DNA from: Antedon mediterranea
Taxonomy: Eukaryota > Echinodermata > Crinoidea > Comatulida > Antedonidae
Direction: 5' to 3'
Length of the DNA stretch: 64,000 nucleotides
NCBI RefSeq assembly: GCF_964355755.1
Contig: NC_092676.1
Span: forward strand, 1,220,288 to 1,284,287
Every line of letters starts with the position of its first letter. Position 1 is the first letter of the stretch. Shown here in pieces: positions 48,900 through 61,409 of this stretch. Below the pieces are notes generated by a model. It worked only from the letters and a program-made list of their open reading frames with translations. It had not been told where the DNA came from and searched no databases. A program made the translations under genes and the position numbers.

Positions 48900-49060
48900 A
48901 GCTCTGTCTACACTATCAAACTTTATGTGACAACAAAATGTGATGTGCCCATATATAGATATGATGATGTCATATCACTTCCATATTTGGGCATATCACT
49001 ACCATATTTGAGCACATCACACTTTCTTTGTCAAACTAGTTTGATAGTGTAGACAGAGCC
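48900..49060 (-). mobile_element. Family-A MITE, copy A7
   Basis: AGCTCTGTCTACACTATCAA...GTTTGATAGTGTAGACAGAG, flanked by TAA on both sides (48897-48899 and 49061-49063). This TAA duplication complements the TTA of other copies and supports a TWA target. 161 bp. Confidence 0.9.
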
Positions 49061-49620
49061 TAAGACACGGTTATTATACGATAATACAATGTTTGTATTA
49101 TTCAATCTACGTGACATCCCTTGTAACTTGTTACACGTTAAATCAACAGGTATACATTATATACAATCATTTAGTTCAGATAATACTACTTTGTGTTACT
49201 ATGTTATATATACGGTCTCGTGGCAGAACACCTTTCTGGTGAACGAGTTTTTCCCGTTACAAAAATAAATGTTTTATTATTATAATTCATTGCGAAAAGT
49301 TGTGCCTCAATGTTGTTAAAGTATGACGTCATTGTGGTAGGCGTATCGTATCGTATACAAACCGCATGATTATCTTCTGAACGCGCGCGTGTCCGCGTGT
49401 AAATAGTATGATTCTTCATGTCATTAGAAATAGTTTTGCAAACTGTGTTATAGTGTGGACAGAACCTATCATTACTAACCTTGGACTTGTTGTAATTGCA
49501 TACGATCCTACAGTTCTGTTAATCAATATATATTTTAAACTTAAGAGGATTTGTAGACATAACAGTGAGAATTATTCATGGCAGGATTAACAAAATATTG
49601 CAAACAATATTTCATTAAAG
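49061..49620. other. Non-coding spacer
   Basis: ACGCGCGCGTGTCCGCGTG at about 49381-49399 is CpG-rich. No gene. Confidence 0.4.
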
Positions 49621-49785
49621 CAGACAATTATTATAATGTACAAAAAATTATTATTATTAAAGTCTATTGAAATGGTACAAGAAAAAACACAATTATTATA
49701 ATAATGTACAAAAAATATAACATTGATTATTAAGATCTATTGAAATGGTACAAGAAAAAACAAACACAATTATTATATAAAAATC
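49621..49785 (+). repeat. AT-rich tandem duplication, ~70 bp x 2
   Basis: AATTATTATAATGTACAAAA, then TCTATTGAAATGGTACAAGA and AAAAACA occur twice in a row (from about 49625 and 49691), with an ATTATT length difference. A third start (CACAATTATTATATAAA) follows. Confidence 0.85.
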
Positions 49786-51652
49786 ATTACATATACAATG
49801 TTTTTGTCAACGAATAACATGTAGGCCTGCTGTGTTGTATTTATTTAGTTGGAAAGATTTGAAATTAGTATATATGATGAATACGGCCACTGAATTTTGC
49901 TAAATAAATGTGTTTTTAATCATTTTAAACGAATCAGAAGTGGGTGAAAGACTGTTTGGCAAAAAGTTCGTTCCAAAATAATGTTACTAACATTGTATAT
50001 AATTGCTAAATGTTGAATATGCAAATGGCTATTTGTCTTCGAATGTTTGTATTTTGCCGGTCGTTCGTCAAGACATTTCTTGTACTGAAACAAGATGAAT
50101 TACTACTTTGAGTGTTTAACCTCATAACCATTACAATCTATCGGTCAGACTATAATAATAATGAACAACGTCAGTGAAATCAACGAATTTCGCAAATAAC
50201 ACAATGCACTGATTGAAGCAATGGTATTATTATTCATTTGGGATAGAATACGACGGGACTGAAATACTTGATTACCTATCAAAATCAATATTACAATTCT
50301 CGACTCTGGCTTAATCTTTTGTATACTGCTCTTGAGAGCGCTCGAGAAGGCCGTAGAGAATTGTTCATTTAAGCCTAAGCATGGAACCCACCAGCGCCTA
50401 GCCGTATAAGGTCTATAAACCCTATGCTTTCGCTGTAATGTTGGTTGTCCCTGGCTAATTAAGTCTACAATCTAACGCTCTTATTTTTCAGTAATCAATC
50501 GCAACGAATTAAAGAACTCATTAGCTAAGCGTCATTAAGTTTACTTATTGGGCTCATCAAGAGACATTGTTTGCGCGCATGATGTTCGTCTTCTGCCCGG
50601 CTGCGAGTTTATATCAGGCGGGCTTAGCTTTTTGTCTTTAAAGACTTTATAAATGGTCAATGACATAAATATTTGGAATGTTTTGTGTATTTATAGTTTT
50701 AAATTAAATGTAAAATAACAGTTATAATATTAATGTTATATCAAGGTAAATCAATGTAAATATTATAATGGGTCTTTGCAATAAGAACTATACAATTGTA
50801 TCTAACAAGTTTGTAAGTGTAAAATATAAATTTGATAACATGAAAACGTTAGAGCAATGTCTTTTATTTTTGCTTTTCATCTTTGAATAACTATTATGTG
50901 GCAGTAAATGGCATATTTAAAAAATATATACTTTTTATATTATATTATTATATAATATCATTATTATATGAGACGATATGTCTTTAATTTTGTATATAGG
51001 CCCTACGTCATATTCAAATGAAAATCAACAATCAAACAATTATTTTTAAATGAGCAAAATGTCATTGATTGGTTTAATTTCTATATACTTTCACTTTGGA
51101 ATAATAACGGTAAACTTCAACCCGCTCTCCTCGTGGACGCGGTGGAATGCAATTCACAGCATCGACAATCTACACATATTTAGAGGTTTAGACAATTATT
51201 ATAATAAATAACAATGTGTTTTGATAGAGTAAGGGCATGTTTAATTTATGTGCGTATATAATCATTATTTTGCACTATGATTTACATAACATAAAATGTA
51301 TAATTCATCTAGCTTTATCCTTTCTTTGTCGGTGGTACCATAATTTATTAAAATAATATATTCTACTTTCCTTTGTGATTCACTTTGTTTGTTGTGTTAA
51401 TTTTTTTTATAGAATTCTCTTAAAACTTTTGGTGCTTTTATTTTGTGATGGGTTTTTTCAGATATACAGCTACCCTTAACAATTATTTTCAATTAATATT
51501 CAATTATGCGTAATGGTTGCGTGTCTCTCTAAAGGTATTTTCAATGGAATAATAATGTTTATTTTAACTGGTGGCAATATAAAAAATATGTATAGACGAG
51601 TAACAATAACGAATTATTTCAGTGTGCACTATACTGAACGTGCAATGACTTA
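49786..51652. other. Non-coding stretch
   Basis: No gene or named repeat recognised; AT-rich with a GC-richer patch at 50330-50420. Confidence 0.45.
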
Positions 51653-51821
51653 AGCTCTGTCCACACTATCAAATTGTATGTGACAAAAATTGTGATGTGC
51701 TCATAAGAGTCATATATGGACATGATGATGTCATATCACTTCCATAATTGGGCATATCACTACCATCTTTGGCCACATCACAATTTTGTTGTCAAACTAC
51801 TTTGATAGTGTAGACAGACCT
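51653..51821 (-). mobile_element. Family-A MITE, copy A8
   Basis: AGCTCTGTCCACACTATCAA...CTTTGATAGTGTAGACAGAC, TTA on both flanks (51650-51652 and 51822-51824). 169 bp, the longest copy. Confidence 0.9.
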
Positions 51822-52827
51822 TTATATACGTCTCACTATCGTGTACCTTAAAAATGACTCTTTATTTAGATAATTTTGTATGGAATGATAAGTCATAAAC
51901 AAAATAATAAAACGGTATTGTAGCGGCGTAGCCATGAATTAAACACAGTTCTAATAATATGAGTAAATGTTCACATTTCTGACAAATATAATTCATAATG
52001 TCTTATGTACTAGTTGCAATTATTATGAAAACAGATCTCCTGCGAAGAAATATACGACCCAAGTACTGGACCCACCAGAACGAATTTCATATATTTAACA
52101 AAATCATATGAAACCTCACTAGTATTGTCATAAAATTGGTATAATTGTTTTATAGCACAAAAAAAATCCGCCAGCAATTATTAGCAAACTCGAAAATAGT
52201 CATAGAACCGAAATCAACCTCATCATTTGTCTATGAAAATAATTGTCAAATTGTTGTAAATTTACAAAAGGATATTCTATTACACGCACTGCGCGTCAAG
52301 TCCACGTGAATGGAACAACGTATTAAGTATAATCACTATAGGAGGAAGGCTTTCCCGCCCGCTTCTCACCTCCCAAGGGAAATGTACGTCTTCCGTAGAC
52401 CTAGCCACTCAATAAGAACTATTCAATAGGGGATTGTAACTTAAACGTAAAGCATACAAGCGAACAGGAGATGAGAAATCACGAACTGACTACAGACGGT
52501 AACCCGGTACTCAAATCGGCTGAAATCAAAGCTTTTGTGTCGTGTACACACAGGTATAACCATTAATTAACCGTCTTAAAACGGTAACTTAAAATGCTGA
52601 TGCCGACGATTACGGTTAAATTTGTTTTAGTGTAGTTCGTTGAAGCAGATGTAAAAGTTTCCGGGTGATTTGGGAACTTGAGACAGATGACGTGACAAGA
52701 CAGACAAAACAACAACTAAATGACAAAACGTGTGAAGCTAGTAAAAATAAAACCTGATTTCTGATTAATGAACCCGATAGATTCTTATTCGGCCTAGATA
52801 CATGCAATTATAAAATTAATCTTATCA
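51822..52827. other. Non-coding spacer
   Basis: No gene recognised. Confidence 0.4.
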
Positions 52828-52987
52828 TATCCGAAACGCGTATATTGTACGCGCTTCCGATACGCATATCCCAGACCCGTATATTGTACGCGCTTCCGAT
52901 ACGCATATCCGAAACGCGTATATGGTACGCGCTTCCCAAAGCGTATAGGGTACGCGCTTCCGAAACGCGTGTAGGATACGCGCTTCC
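52828..52987 (+). repeat. 39-bp and ~27-bp composite tandem repeat, CpG-rich
   Basis: Two 39-bp units (52828-52866 and 52867-52905) begin TATCC and end CGATACGCA; shorter units sharing TATNGTACGCGCTTCC follow. The overlapping 74-codon minus ORF with YTRFGYAYRKR repeats is an artefact of this array. Confidence 0.88.
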
Positions 52988-54350
52988 AACTAACTTTTTT
53001 TAGCAATTTAAGATTCATTCATAATTAGTGATAGAGTACAACGCACAGCAATGGGTAAAGCAAGTCAGTGTTATAACTACAGTATTTATTGCGTTGGTTT
53101 GAAAGATGCACACATTACATAAGGCTTAGGCCTACTTATGTAGTACGGTAGCATCTATGTTAGCGCCCGCAACCAAGGTAGAACATTTTGAAAGGAACCC
53201 ACCAGAAATATATTACTAGTTATTTCATGCTATAATGAAGATTGTATCTATCAATAATTTGGCTACAAAGGCATTATGCTTAATAGAATTTAGTTTCTTG
53301 TTTTATTTTTCTTTTACCGAGAAAATGAAATAATAAATTGCTTTTATTTTTAATATATTAAATTAAGTTCGAATTACACATCGGTAAAGATAGTAATATA
53401 ATGTTACCTTCGGACAGATGCTGCTATGCTACAGGTGTGAATATTGTCTAGAATAACAATGCATCCGTATGTATCCCTTTGTATTTCCCGACACATTATC
53501 CAGATCTTAGTCGCCTGGCTATCATCATGAAAAAGCTAATTCAGCCTGGCTTCATCAACAACTTCACAGATTCCGAAGGCCTAGCCGATAGCCTAGCCTC
53601 AAACAAATATATATCCTTGATCCGATGGCGATACCCCATATTACAGACACAGATCCTGATTTAGAGAATTTAACTTGATTCCTCTCTGCGTAGAGTGTAT
53701 TCCGTCCGTCTGCAATCACAAGCAAATGCATCTTGTAAATACTTTATTACATTAATAATATGCCCTTATAATTTCCACTTATAATTTATATTTATTTTAA
53801 AATTCATATTATTCGGAAATCTATTATAATAGTCTATGATCTATTCATGAATTCAAAGTTATAATTTCGTTCTTATGAAATATGTATATATGCAAGATGA
53901 CTTTGTATTAAAGATGTCGCTGTATCTTGATTCAGGTGGTTTGTTTACATCATCACCAATACATATTTACATAATCCGATAATATTTATTTCAAATGTAT
54001 TAATTAAATTAACACAGTTGAATCATATTAATAATAAAACAACATTAGAATTGAATGCTTGTCTGCTGGTGATGCAGTGGATATCTATTGTTATAGTACA
54101 TCGTAACAATGGACAACATGACAATGGAAAGAACAAACCGAAACAAAATATAATATTCAATTATTACAAATAACACATGTCAATAGAAAAAAATAAATAA
54201 ATTCCATATTGACTACAATTTGCAATAATACTGTATTTTCAAAAAAGTACATATTATACCACGTGATATTATTAGTAAGCTATCAATTTGAATTTTATAT
54301 ATTACCACTGTACCAAGTAGTGTGTATGCAAATAAGTCCTAATCACATCC
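52988..54350. other. Non-coding stretch
   Basis: The 61-codon ORF at 53479-53664 has less biased composition than most but no known motif. Nothing else recognised. Confidence 0.4.
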
Positions 54351-54430
54351 GGCCGGATACGCGTATAGGATACGCGTAAAGGATACGCGTATATGATACG
54401 CGCTTCAGACACGCTTTCAAACGCGTGCAA
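54351..54430 (+). repeat. Short GGATACGCGTATA-type tandem repeat
   Basis: Three to four units of GGATACGCGTA(T/A)A, then GATACGCGCTTC, related in sequence to the 52828-52987 array 1.5 kb upstream. Confidence 0.8.
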
Positions 54431-55747
54431 GAAGAACAGCAGGAAGTATAATTGTTTACCCTTTTTAACGTTTCAAAACAAGAATTTCTTTCGTAATTAA
54501 TACATTACATTATTACATTTCAAGAAAGAAAGCTAATATAAAACACAATAATAAATAATGATTGGAGTGTGAGCCTGTGTGTAGGCCCATATATAACTAT
54601 TAAAATGCTAACGGTTTGGAGGTGAGTGGCGTGGGAACCAGCAGTCGTGTTTTCCTTTTTAGATTGGATTTAGATCAAATTGAAATTTTTAAGAGCGTGT
54701 GTTTTAATTGTCATTCTACCTGTCATTGTTTAAAAATGGAACAATTTAAAAAGACACGTTATACATTCAAGGACTAATAGATCAGTTAATATTGTTGTCC
54801 CATAAAATACAAACAAGAGAGAAGCTTAGGTTAAAAGCTGAAGCTTTTTTTTTTAATAAATTGAAAATAATTTGATCACTCAAGTGTCTTTAAAAAATGA
54901 AAAATTCACGAAAGAAAATAACAACAAAAACATCAGAATAAAAATGGAAAAATAGGAAGATGTATTAAAGTGCATTGATTATATGATATGATATTTATGA
55001 AATTAATAAGAGTGATGGTTAACAAAAGATTAAAAAAAAGAATACACCCATTGGAAAGATTGATTTTATAAAAATAATATATTCTAAACAAAGGATGTCT
55101 TTCTTTGTTTTAAATATTAGTAACTAACAGTCATTCTTAGAAGTTTTTCCTACACCAATGAATGCTAATAAATGATTTGATTTCCATCTATGCTGTAATA
55201 CTGGAATATTGACCCCAAGTTATCAACTAACCTAGTTTTATGTTTCTGATACAGTTTTACTTGGCGTTTGACCGTATTTTACACTCCAGGCCAAACGTAA
55301 TAAACGTATACAAATCATACAGCATTACCGCTAACTTCACACACTAAACACACAGGGGAGAACACAATTAGTCCTTTAATCGAAACTTCTTTTTTTAAAT
55401 TGTTGGCTGCACTTTATTTATTTCATACAAATACAATAAATCGTTATAATATTACATACGTCTATTATTATATTGTATACATGATTTGACATTGTTCCTT
55501 TATGAATGTTATATCAAAGAAGGTACGAAACGAAAATCTACCAGAAACCACCTAAAATGAAAAAATAAGCGAAGGGACCAGGATCAAAAGATGGAAATGG
55601 AATTACTGATGTGATTGAGAATAGAACACAGTCAAGAATTCCTACATGCTGCCATACTCTGGTAACAATCTTCATAAAACTCCATAAGAAACTAGATTAT
55701 TTCAAGACAGTTTAGTTGTAATAGTTTGATGATTTGAATACAACTTG
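54431..55747. other. Non-coding stretch
   Basis: A-rich, no gene recognised. Confidence 0.45.
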
Positions 55748-55900
55748 GAAGGTTAGGGTGGTTTTGTAGCATGGTGCTTGCCTTCCAGTCACATGTTCAT
55801 GGTTCATTCCTGCCTGGTGTATTAGGCCTATAATTCTCCACAGATAGACACATCTAGTATCAGTGATTAAATTCGCTATTCACAATACTTGGCATTGGCA
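55748..55900 (+). mobile_element. tRNA-derived SINE-like head
   Basis: TAGGGTGGTTTTGTAGCATGG resembles an A-box region and CATGGTTCATTCCTGC a B box, in the spacing seen at 16686-16750. The body is short and no clear tail is present. Confidence 0.35.
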
Positions 55901-56732
55901 TTATGCCAAAAGTATAATAATAATCTGTCGATATCTCACTATTGTTCTACACGAGAGGTACATGTTTCAATAATCATTCAATATTTTTCAATAATTTATA
56001 GTATTTTAATGTATTCTTAGCAACATGTATGATTAAATATTTAAATATGCCTTTACACAGTATAATCTTTGGATGTATACCAACAATGGTCACGTAGTGT
56101 ATAAAAACAATAACAACACACTGGTGAAGGTTTTTTAATACGATATCAAATATGCTTTTTATAACACATTGTTTGCACTATTATACTAATAGATAATCGG
56201 AAAGTTATCTAAAGTGGTGGAACAATGCTATTGAAACAATAAGCAAACCTTTATGTTGCAGTTAATAGCTTTTAGGTGGCCTCGACAATGAAATTAGACT
56301 TTTAAATATGAAGAAATTGTAAATATCATGTGTATTAAATTGCAATATTATCATTATAATGTAAATATTCTATGATAGATATTTTTTATTTTAAGTTTAT
56401 TAGAAACAGTAAAAAGGATAATTTTACTGAAATTTCTTTCAATCGATTTTGTACATCTGTTGTTTCTTATGCAATGTGAAACAATTTACTCTTCAGTGTT
56501 CACATTGGGGACATGCAAATTGGGGACTAAAAGCTAGGCCCCGTGGAAACGCGGCTTGATAAGTGGATCGGTGTCTTAGGCCCCTCAAGTTCATTTGATC
56601 AGCTTGCTTTAGGCTAATGACTGATATACCTAACGACATTTTACCCCGTAGACACACATCTGCTTTGCACCTATACATCATTTTTATGACCAGCAAATAG
56701 GTTGGCTATAGATTAAATAGTATTATGAAACG
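55901..56732. other. Non-coding spacer
   Basis: The 67-codon minus ORF at 56493-56696 is without recognised domain. Confidence 0.4.
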
Positions 56733-56862
56733 CAAACGCAATAATAAATCAATAAACGCAATAATAAATAATAAACGAAATAATAAATAAATAAACGCAA
56801 TAATAAATAAATAAACGCAATAATAAATAAATAAACGCAATAATAAATGAATAAACGCTATA
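56733..56862 (+). repeat. 20-bp tandem repeat, about 6 units
   Basis: Units of GCAATAATAAATAAATAAAC with small length changes in the first ones. It explains the Leu/Ile/Phe-rich 61-codon minus ORF. Confidence 0.93.
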
Positions 56863-57288
56863 CATTCACATACGCCTAATAATAGTAGCATCTGTGTTAA
56901 ATATTGTATTTAGTATTAATTCATAATGAAAAATATAAAATAATAATTACATAATAATAATGGTTGTGTATAATATATATCGCTATCATCGCTTATCAAA
57001 ATAATAAGGCTTTTTAATGTTTTTTAGAAATTAGAAATGTTACTTTTCTTCATAAAGTTAAAGAGGTTAGATGGAGTTCCTTTCCAGTCGCTAGCCTTTC
57101 AATGGATCGTTCTTTAACACTCACAAATATCTATTTACTCGCAGATTATATCAGCGCTGTATGAAATACAATGATTATAATAAATGAATAATAGTTATCA
57201 AATTACAAGTGCAACAACAGTTTAAAGATACAAACAAAGTTAAAGTTAAATGTCTGTACAAAATGTACAGTGTGTTTAGCCATTATTA
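56863..57288. other. Non-coding spacer
   Basis: AT-rich; no gene. Confidence 0.4.
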
Positions 57289-57446
57289 AGCTCTATCTAC
57301 ATGACCATCAAACTAGTTTGACAAAAAACTGTGATGTGCCCAAATATGGTGGTGATATGCTCAAATATGGTAGTGATATGACATCATCATGTCTATGGGC
57401 ACATCACATTATTTTGTCACGTAAGTTTGATAGTGTAGACAGGTCT
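57289..57446 (+). mobile_element. Family-A MITE, copy A9
   Basis: AGCTCTATCTACATGACCAT...GTTTGATAGTGTAGACAGG, TTA on both flanks (57286-57288 and 57447-57449). Core with two AAATATGGT(G/A)GTGATATG units. 158 bp. Confidence 0.88.
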
Positions 57447-58129
57447 TTAGTCAACTCAAATGGCATATTGCAAGATCTTTAGAAATATATTATTTGGTGT
57501 ATGCAAGGCTCACTCATTTAAAAGAATGAATATTATTGTTATGAGATGAGTTACATTCAATTATTGTTAACTACAGTATAAGTTTATGAGTGGATTTGTG
57601 ACCAGTTTATGCGAATCAACATGATACCCCTTCACCGGGGATACAACGTATGGCGTAGACTCCAAAGTATCGTAGACTCATTTACAGCCGTCGTTTTATT
57701 GCACTCATTTTGTCCCTTGGAATGTGTTATGAAAACGAAAGTTAACTGCTATGCGCAATGTTTTCTTGCTTATGTGTTTTTTTTCTTTCTTGTGGCCACC
57801 ATGAAATCAAAGTTTAACGTGATGGTGTAAATATACACAACATGTGCTTTACTAGTGCTTGTTATCAGTAACATTAATACAAAAGTAATTTAAAACGTAG
57901 AAGAAATTACGTAAGGTGTTGAGCTGGTGTCAAAGTTCATTTTCAGCCTTTTCACCACAACGCGTACATTGCTGAAGAAATTTGTGTCGTTGGTGTGAGA
58001 TCGAATATAATTATTACTATTTGTATTATCTATTTTAATAGTAATACCACTTTAGTAAGCAGTATTAATACACCTATGTTAATAATGCCACTTTGTCTAG
58101 TAGGCCGTAGACTCCTCTAATCTTCTCTT
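57447..58129. other. Non-coding spacer
   Basis: The 73-codon ORF at 57609-57830 is not recognisable. Confidence 0.4.
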
Positions 58130-58264
58130 TCTTTCTGTGCTCTGTATGTTCTGGGTTGACCAACTAGCATAGGTGTTTAGCACCTGTTGGGTCTTCCCTT
58201 GCCCCCTTTAATAATTGTCTTCTTTGTATTGTATATGACAGAAAATTGAATAAATAAAAAAAAA
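58130..58264 (+). repeat. Retroposon-like 3' end
   Basis: A pyrimidine-rich segment is followed by a TGTTTAGCACCTGTTGGGTC hairpin-prone patch, TGTATTGTATATGAC, AATAAATAAA and an A-run of nine. The TGTATTGTATATG motif is shared with 5925-5938. No ORF upstream, so a 5'-truncated copy. Confidence 0.45.
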
Positions 58265-58514
58265 TGATAATATGCAGTAATACCCCTGGTATAACTAAAG
58301 TGGACAACAATGCTATAATCAAACTAATTGTTATCAATAAAACTCTATTTCTGTTTCGACTTCTACATTTTGTGTCAATATATCAAACAAAAAGTTTATT
58401 TATTAACTGTTGCATGATGAGGCCTATGACAATTTTGTGATTGAATTTCAGTTGATTGTTCGATATAAATAATACGATAATAATAAAAATACATTATTGT
58501 ATTGACGACAAAGA

Positions 58515-58830
58515 TATGATGATTATGTGTTGAAAAATATGATTATGATTATGCTGATGATAATGGTGATTATGATGATGATGATGATGATTATGATGAT
58601 AATTATGATGATGATTATGATGATGATAGAATGCTGCTGATGATGATGGTGATGATGTTGATGATAAGTGATGATGCTGCTGCTGCTGATGATGATGATT
58701 ATGATGATGACGATAATGCTGATGATGAAAAAGATGATGATGCTGATGATGATTATGATGATATAATGCTGATGGTGATGATGATGATGATGATGATGAT
58801 GGTGATGATACGATTCTCATTGTCATGATG
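58515..58830 (+). repeat. (GAT)n microsatellite, imperfect, with GCT interruptions
   Basis: About 300 bp of GATGAT with TAT and GCT triplets; it accounts for the poly-His/poly-Ser and poly-Asp ORFs on the two strands. Confidence 0.95.
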
Positions 58831-60164
58831 ATAATGAGTCAACAATTATGATAAATCATGAATATCAAACGATTTAAATCATCTTATTATTTATGAAATT
58901 AAAAATTCACGTGTCCTTTTAAAAATATTTGTTTATGATTTTATAAATATCAACTTCATCCTCTAAGATTTCGTTTATTCTCACTTTCAAAATGTTTAAA
59001 CAATTTTTTTTCCAGTTATACTTCATGTATTTTTAAAATATTACAAACATGATTTGTTTATGGTGATGTCCATCCAGGCAAGTTTCAATCACATGCGTCC
59101 GCAGACGACAATTATTTCCCGCCCTTCTGTTCCCATATTTTGTTGACGAATTCACAAATGACATTAGGTGCAAAATCATACAATCAATCAAATTTATGAA
59201 CATAGTAATGAATAATAAATTAAATATTATGTGTTTGACTTACTCAACAGAAGATTCACATTCTAATGGTGAGTAACAGTGAGAAAGGTGTTGATTTTGA
59301 ACGGATTGCGTCGTGTCGCAATTCATCATCTCGATCGTCACCCGACATGCTTATGTCACGCACAGATTTAACGCATTTTAACGGCTCAAACAATAATTAC
59401 TAAAATATTAATTTTTTAAACAAAAAGTTTCTAAAACTGGGAAAATAATTATCTAATTTATTTTCGATTATAGTGGTTTTGATTTGACAGGTGGAGGCGT
59501 TCGGGAAGGAGAACAACACCTGACCTCGCTATGATTTGAACGCCTTTGAGAAAGATTAGCAATCAATAGCAACAATTAACGTAATCTTGTTGGAGGCATT
59601 ATATTGCTAAAAACTTTGATTTTAAATGACAGTTTAATGTATTATATCAACAGGGATAAGTTCTCACCAACTCAAATGATACGAATTTGCATTGAGCGCA
59701 GCTTTGCCTATACTGAGCTATAGGCCTAGTTAACGCGTTATACATTAATAAATTTAGTTTCTGACGCGTTTCTACTAATGTAAACGCGATAAATCACTAT
59801 CAACCAGGGGGTGTGTTATTTCAGCTAGGATATTTGCTTCAATGCAAACGATATTGGGCGTTTTTTGTATGTACCATTTGGTTTGCTGAGGTAACATCGA
59901 CAACATGATGATCTTTAGCCTAACGAGTGTTGTAATTCCACACCGAATATGGTTTTAGGCCACAGATGCGATATGAGATTTGTACATGCCCGTCAATTAA
60001 AGCCGATCAATATGTTTTAATTGAAGAATAATATCTATAGGCTGGTTAGAGAGCAATTGAACGCAGCCCTATCATGTGTTTCCTACCTACTCTTGTTATG
60101 AAGAACTTAGTCCTTCGATTTAACTTTAATCTTACAAAGAGTAAAATTAGAATGAGTATTCTTA
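58831..60164. other. Non-coding stretch
   Basis: No gene or named repeat recognised. Confidence 0.45.
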
Positions 60165-60320
60165 AGCTCTGTCTACACTATCAGACTAGTTTGACAAAAC
60201 AAAGTGTGATGTGCACAAATATGGTAGTAATATGCTTGAATATGGTATTGATATGACATCATCATGTCCACATATTATGGGCACATATGATATTTTGTTG
60301 TCACTCTAAAAGACAGAGAT
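60165..60320 (+). mobile_element. Family-A MITE, copy A10
   Basis: AGCTCTGTCTACACTATCAG is the intact left end with TTA before it. The right arm has lost its GATAGTGT part but ends AGACAGAGAT followed by TTA. 156 bp. Confidence 0.85.
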
Positions 60321-60942
60321 TTATACATGGTGTTAATCATTCTCTACAGGATAAATTTATGCTATATCGAACTATAACTATGCTGTATGCAAATAAACAT
60401 TAAACAATTTAGTATCCGTAAGTAGCGTATATAATGTATTGTCATGTCGTATACGCCATGTCACGTTATAACGTTATGTATTCTATATTACATTTATGTA
60501 TTTGAGTAATTTTGTAGTTCTAAATACATATTAACGAATTGTTGGTACCCTACTTTCTTACATTTACATTACTAATCTGTAACGCTATTATAATTCATAG
60601 TATTTCTATCGTTGCCTTTGTTCTCTAAATCTTCGCAAACTGATGATACCGCAGGTCAAAATAAGAAGTTAATTACATACAAATCGCCTGTGATGTCGTT
60701 TAATCGTCTGCCTAATGACGGAACGACCCTGCAATAATATGTCGACTCACTGGCCAAAGTGATGACCTATAGAAAATTAATAGACAGTAAGTAAATTATG
60801 CATAATTTTCACGGGGTAGAGTGTGTAGTGCTGCTGCCGCCCTAGCTTCACCATCTCTCTCACCTAAATTTATGCAGGAATTGTTTAAAAAAACTGTCAG
60901 AATCGTCCTACTCTAACCTAATCCTATAATCTAGAAAAAATC
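60321..60942. other. Non-coding spacer
   Basis: Nothing identified. Confidence 0.4.
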
Positions 60943-61152
60943 AAGCCTGTTTCCCACTCTACTAACGATATGCAAGGATGTACGCGCAATGCATGGATGG
61001 ATGCGCAATGCAAGGATGTACACGCAATACAAGGATGTACGCGCTATGCAAGGATGTACGCGTAATGCAAGGATGTACGCGCAATGCAAATGATGCTTGT
61101 GATTGGTAAAATTGTTGAGTCCAAATGGCCGGCTCTAATCCTGGTGGGAGAA
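60943..61152. mobile_element. Family-B MITE with an internal 19-bp tandem expansion
   Basis: The left end GTTTCCCACTCTACTAACG and right part GATGCTTGTGATTGGTAAAA ... CTGGTGGGAG match family B. Between them, at 60972-61085, are exactly six 19-bp units of GCAAGGATGTACGCGCAAT. The unit resembles the family-B arm GCAAGGACGTAACGCAAC, so it most likely grew from the terminal repeat itself. The minus-strand 66-codon ORF over it is an artefact. Confidence 0.7.
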
Positions 61153-61336
61153 AGAATATCATGTCTATTTAGCTAGGCCTAGCCTACACGTGGATATTCA
61201 TAAAACCTGTTGATAATTGAACTACAATCTTTGTGTATTTAATATTTTTTTTTTAAATGAACGAGATGGATTATAAAATAATGATAGAAAACAATACATG
61301 AAAAAACAATGGGAGGATTAACGCATGCAATGAATC

Positions 61337-61409
61337 ACCTGAAACGGGGGTTGAAAGCCTATGCAATACAATCACCTGCAACGGGGTTGAAAGCCTATGC
61401 AATCACCTG
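61337..61409 (+). repeat. ~37-bp tandem duplication
   Basis: AATCACCTG(A/C)AACGGGG then TTGAAAGCCTATGCAAT occurs twice in direct succession. Confidence 0.85.

Noticed and set aside
52794-53018. Minus-strand ORF with RFGYAYRKR-type repeats
   Set aside because: Translation of the CpG-rich tandem repeat at 52828-52987.
58494-58826. His/Ser-rich 110-codon ORF
   Set aside because: Same cause, an imperfect (GAT)n tract read from the minus strand.
5608-61093. POU octamers (ATGCAAAT/ATTTGCAT) as an autoregulatory cluster
   Set aside because: About nine to ten are seen, against roughly five expected from base composition, and they are scattered; too weak to claim.
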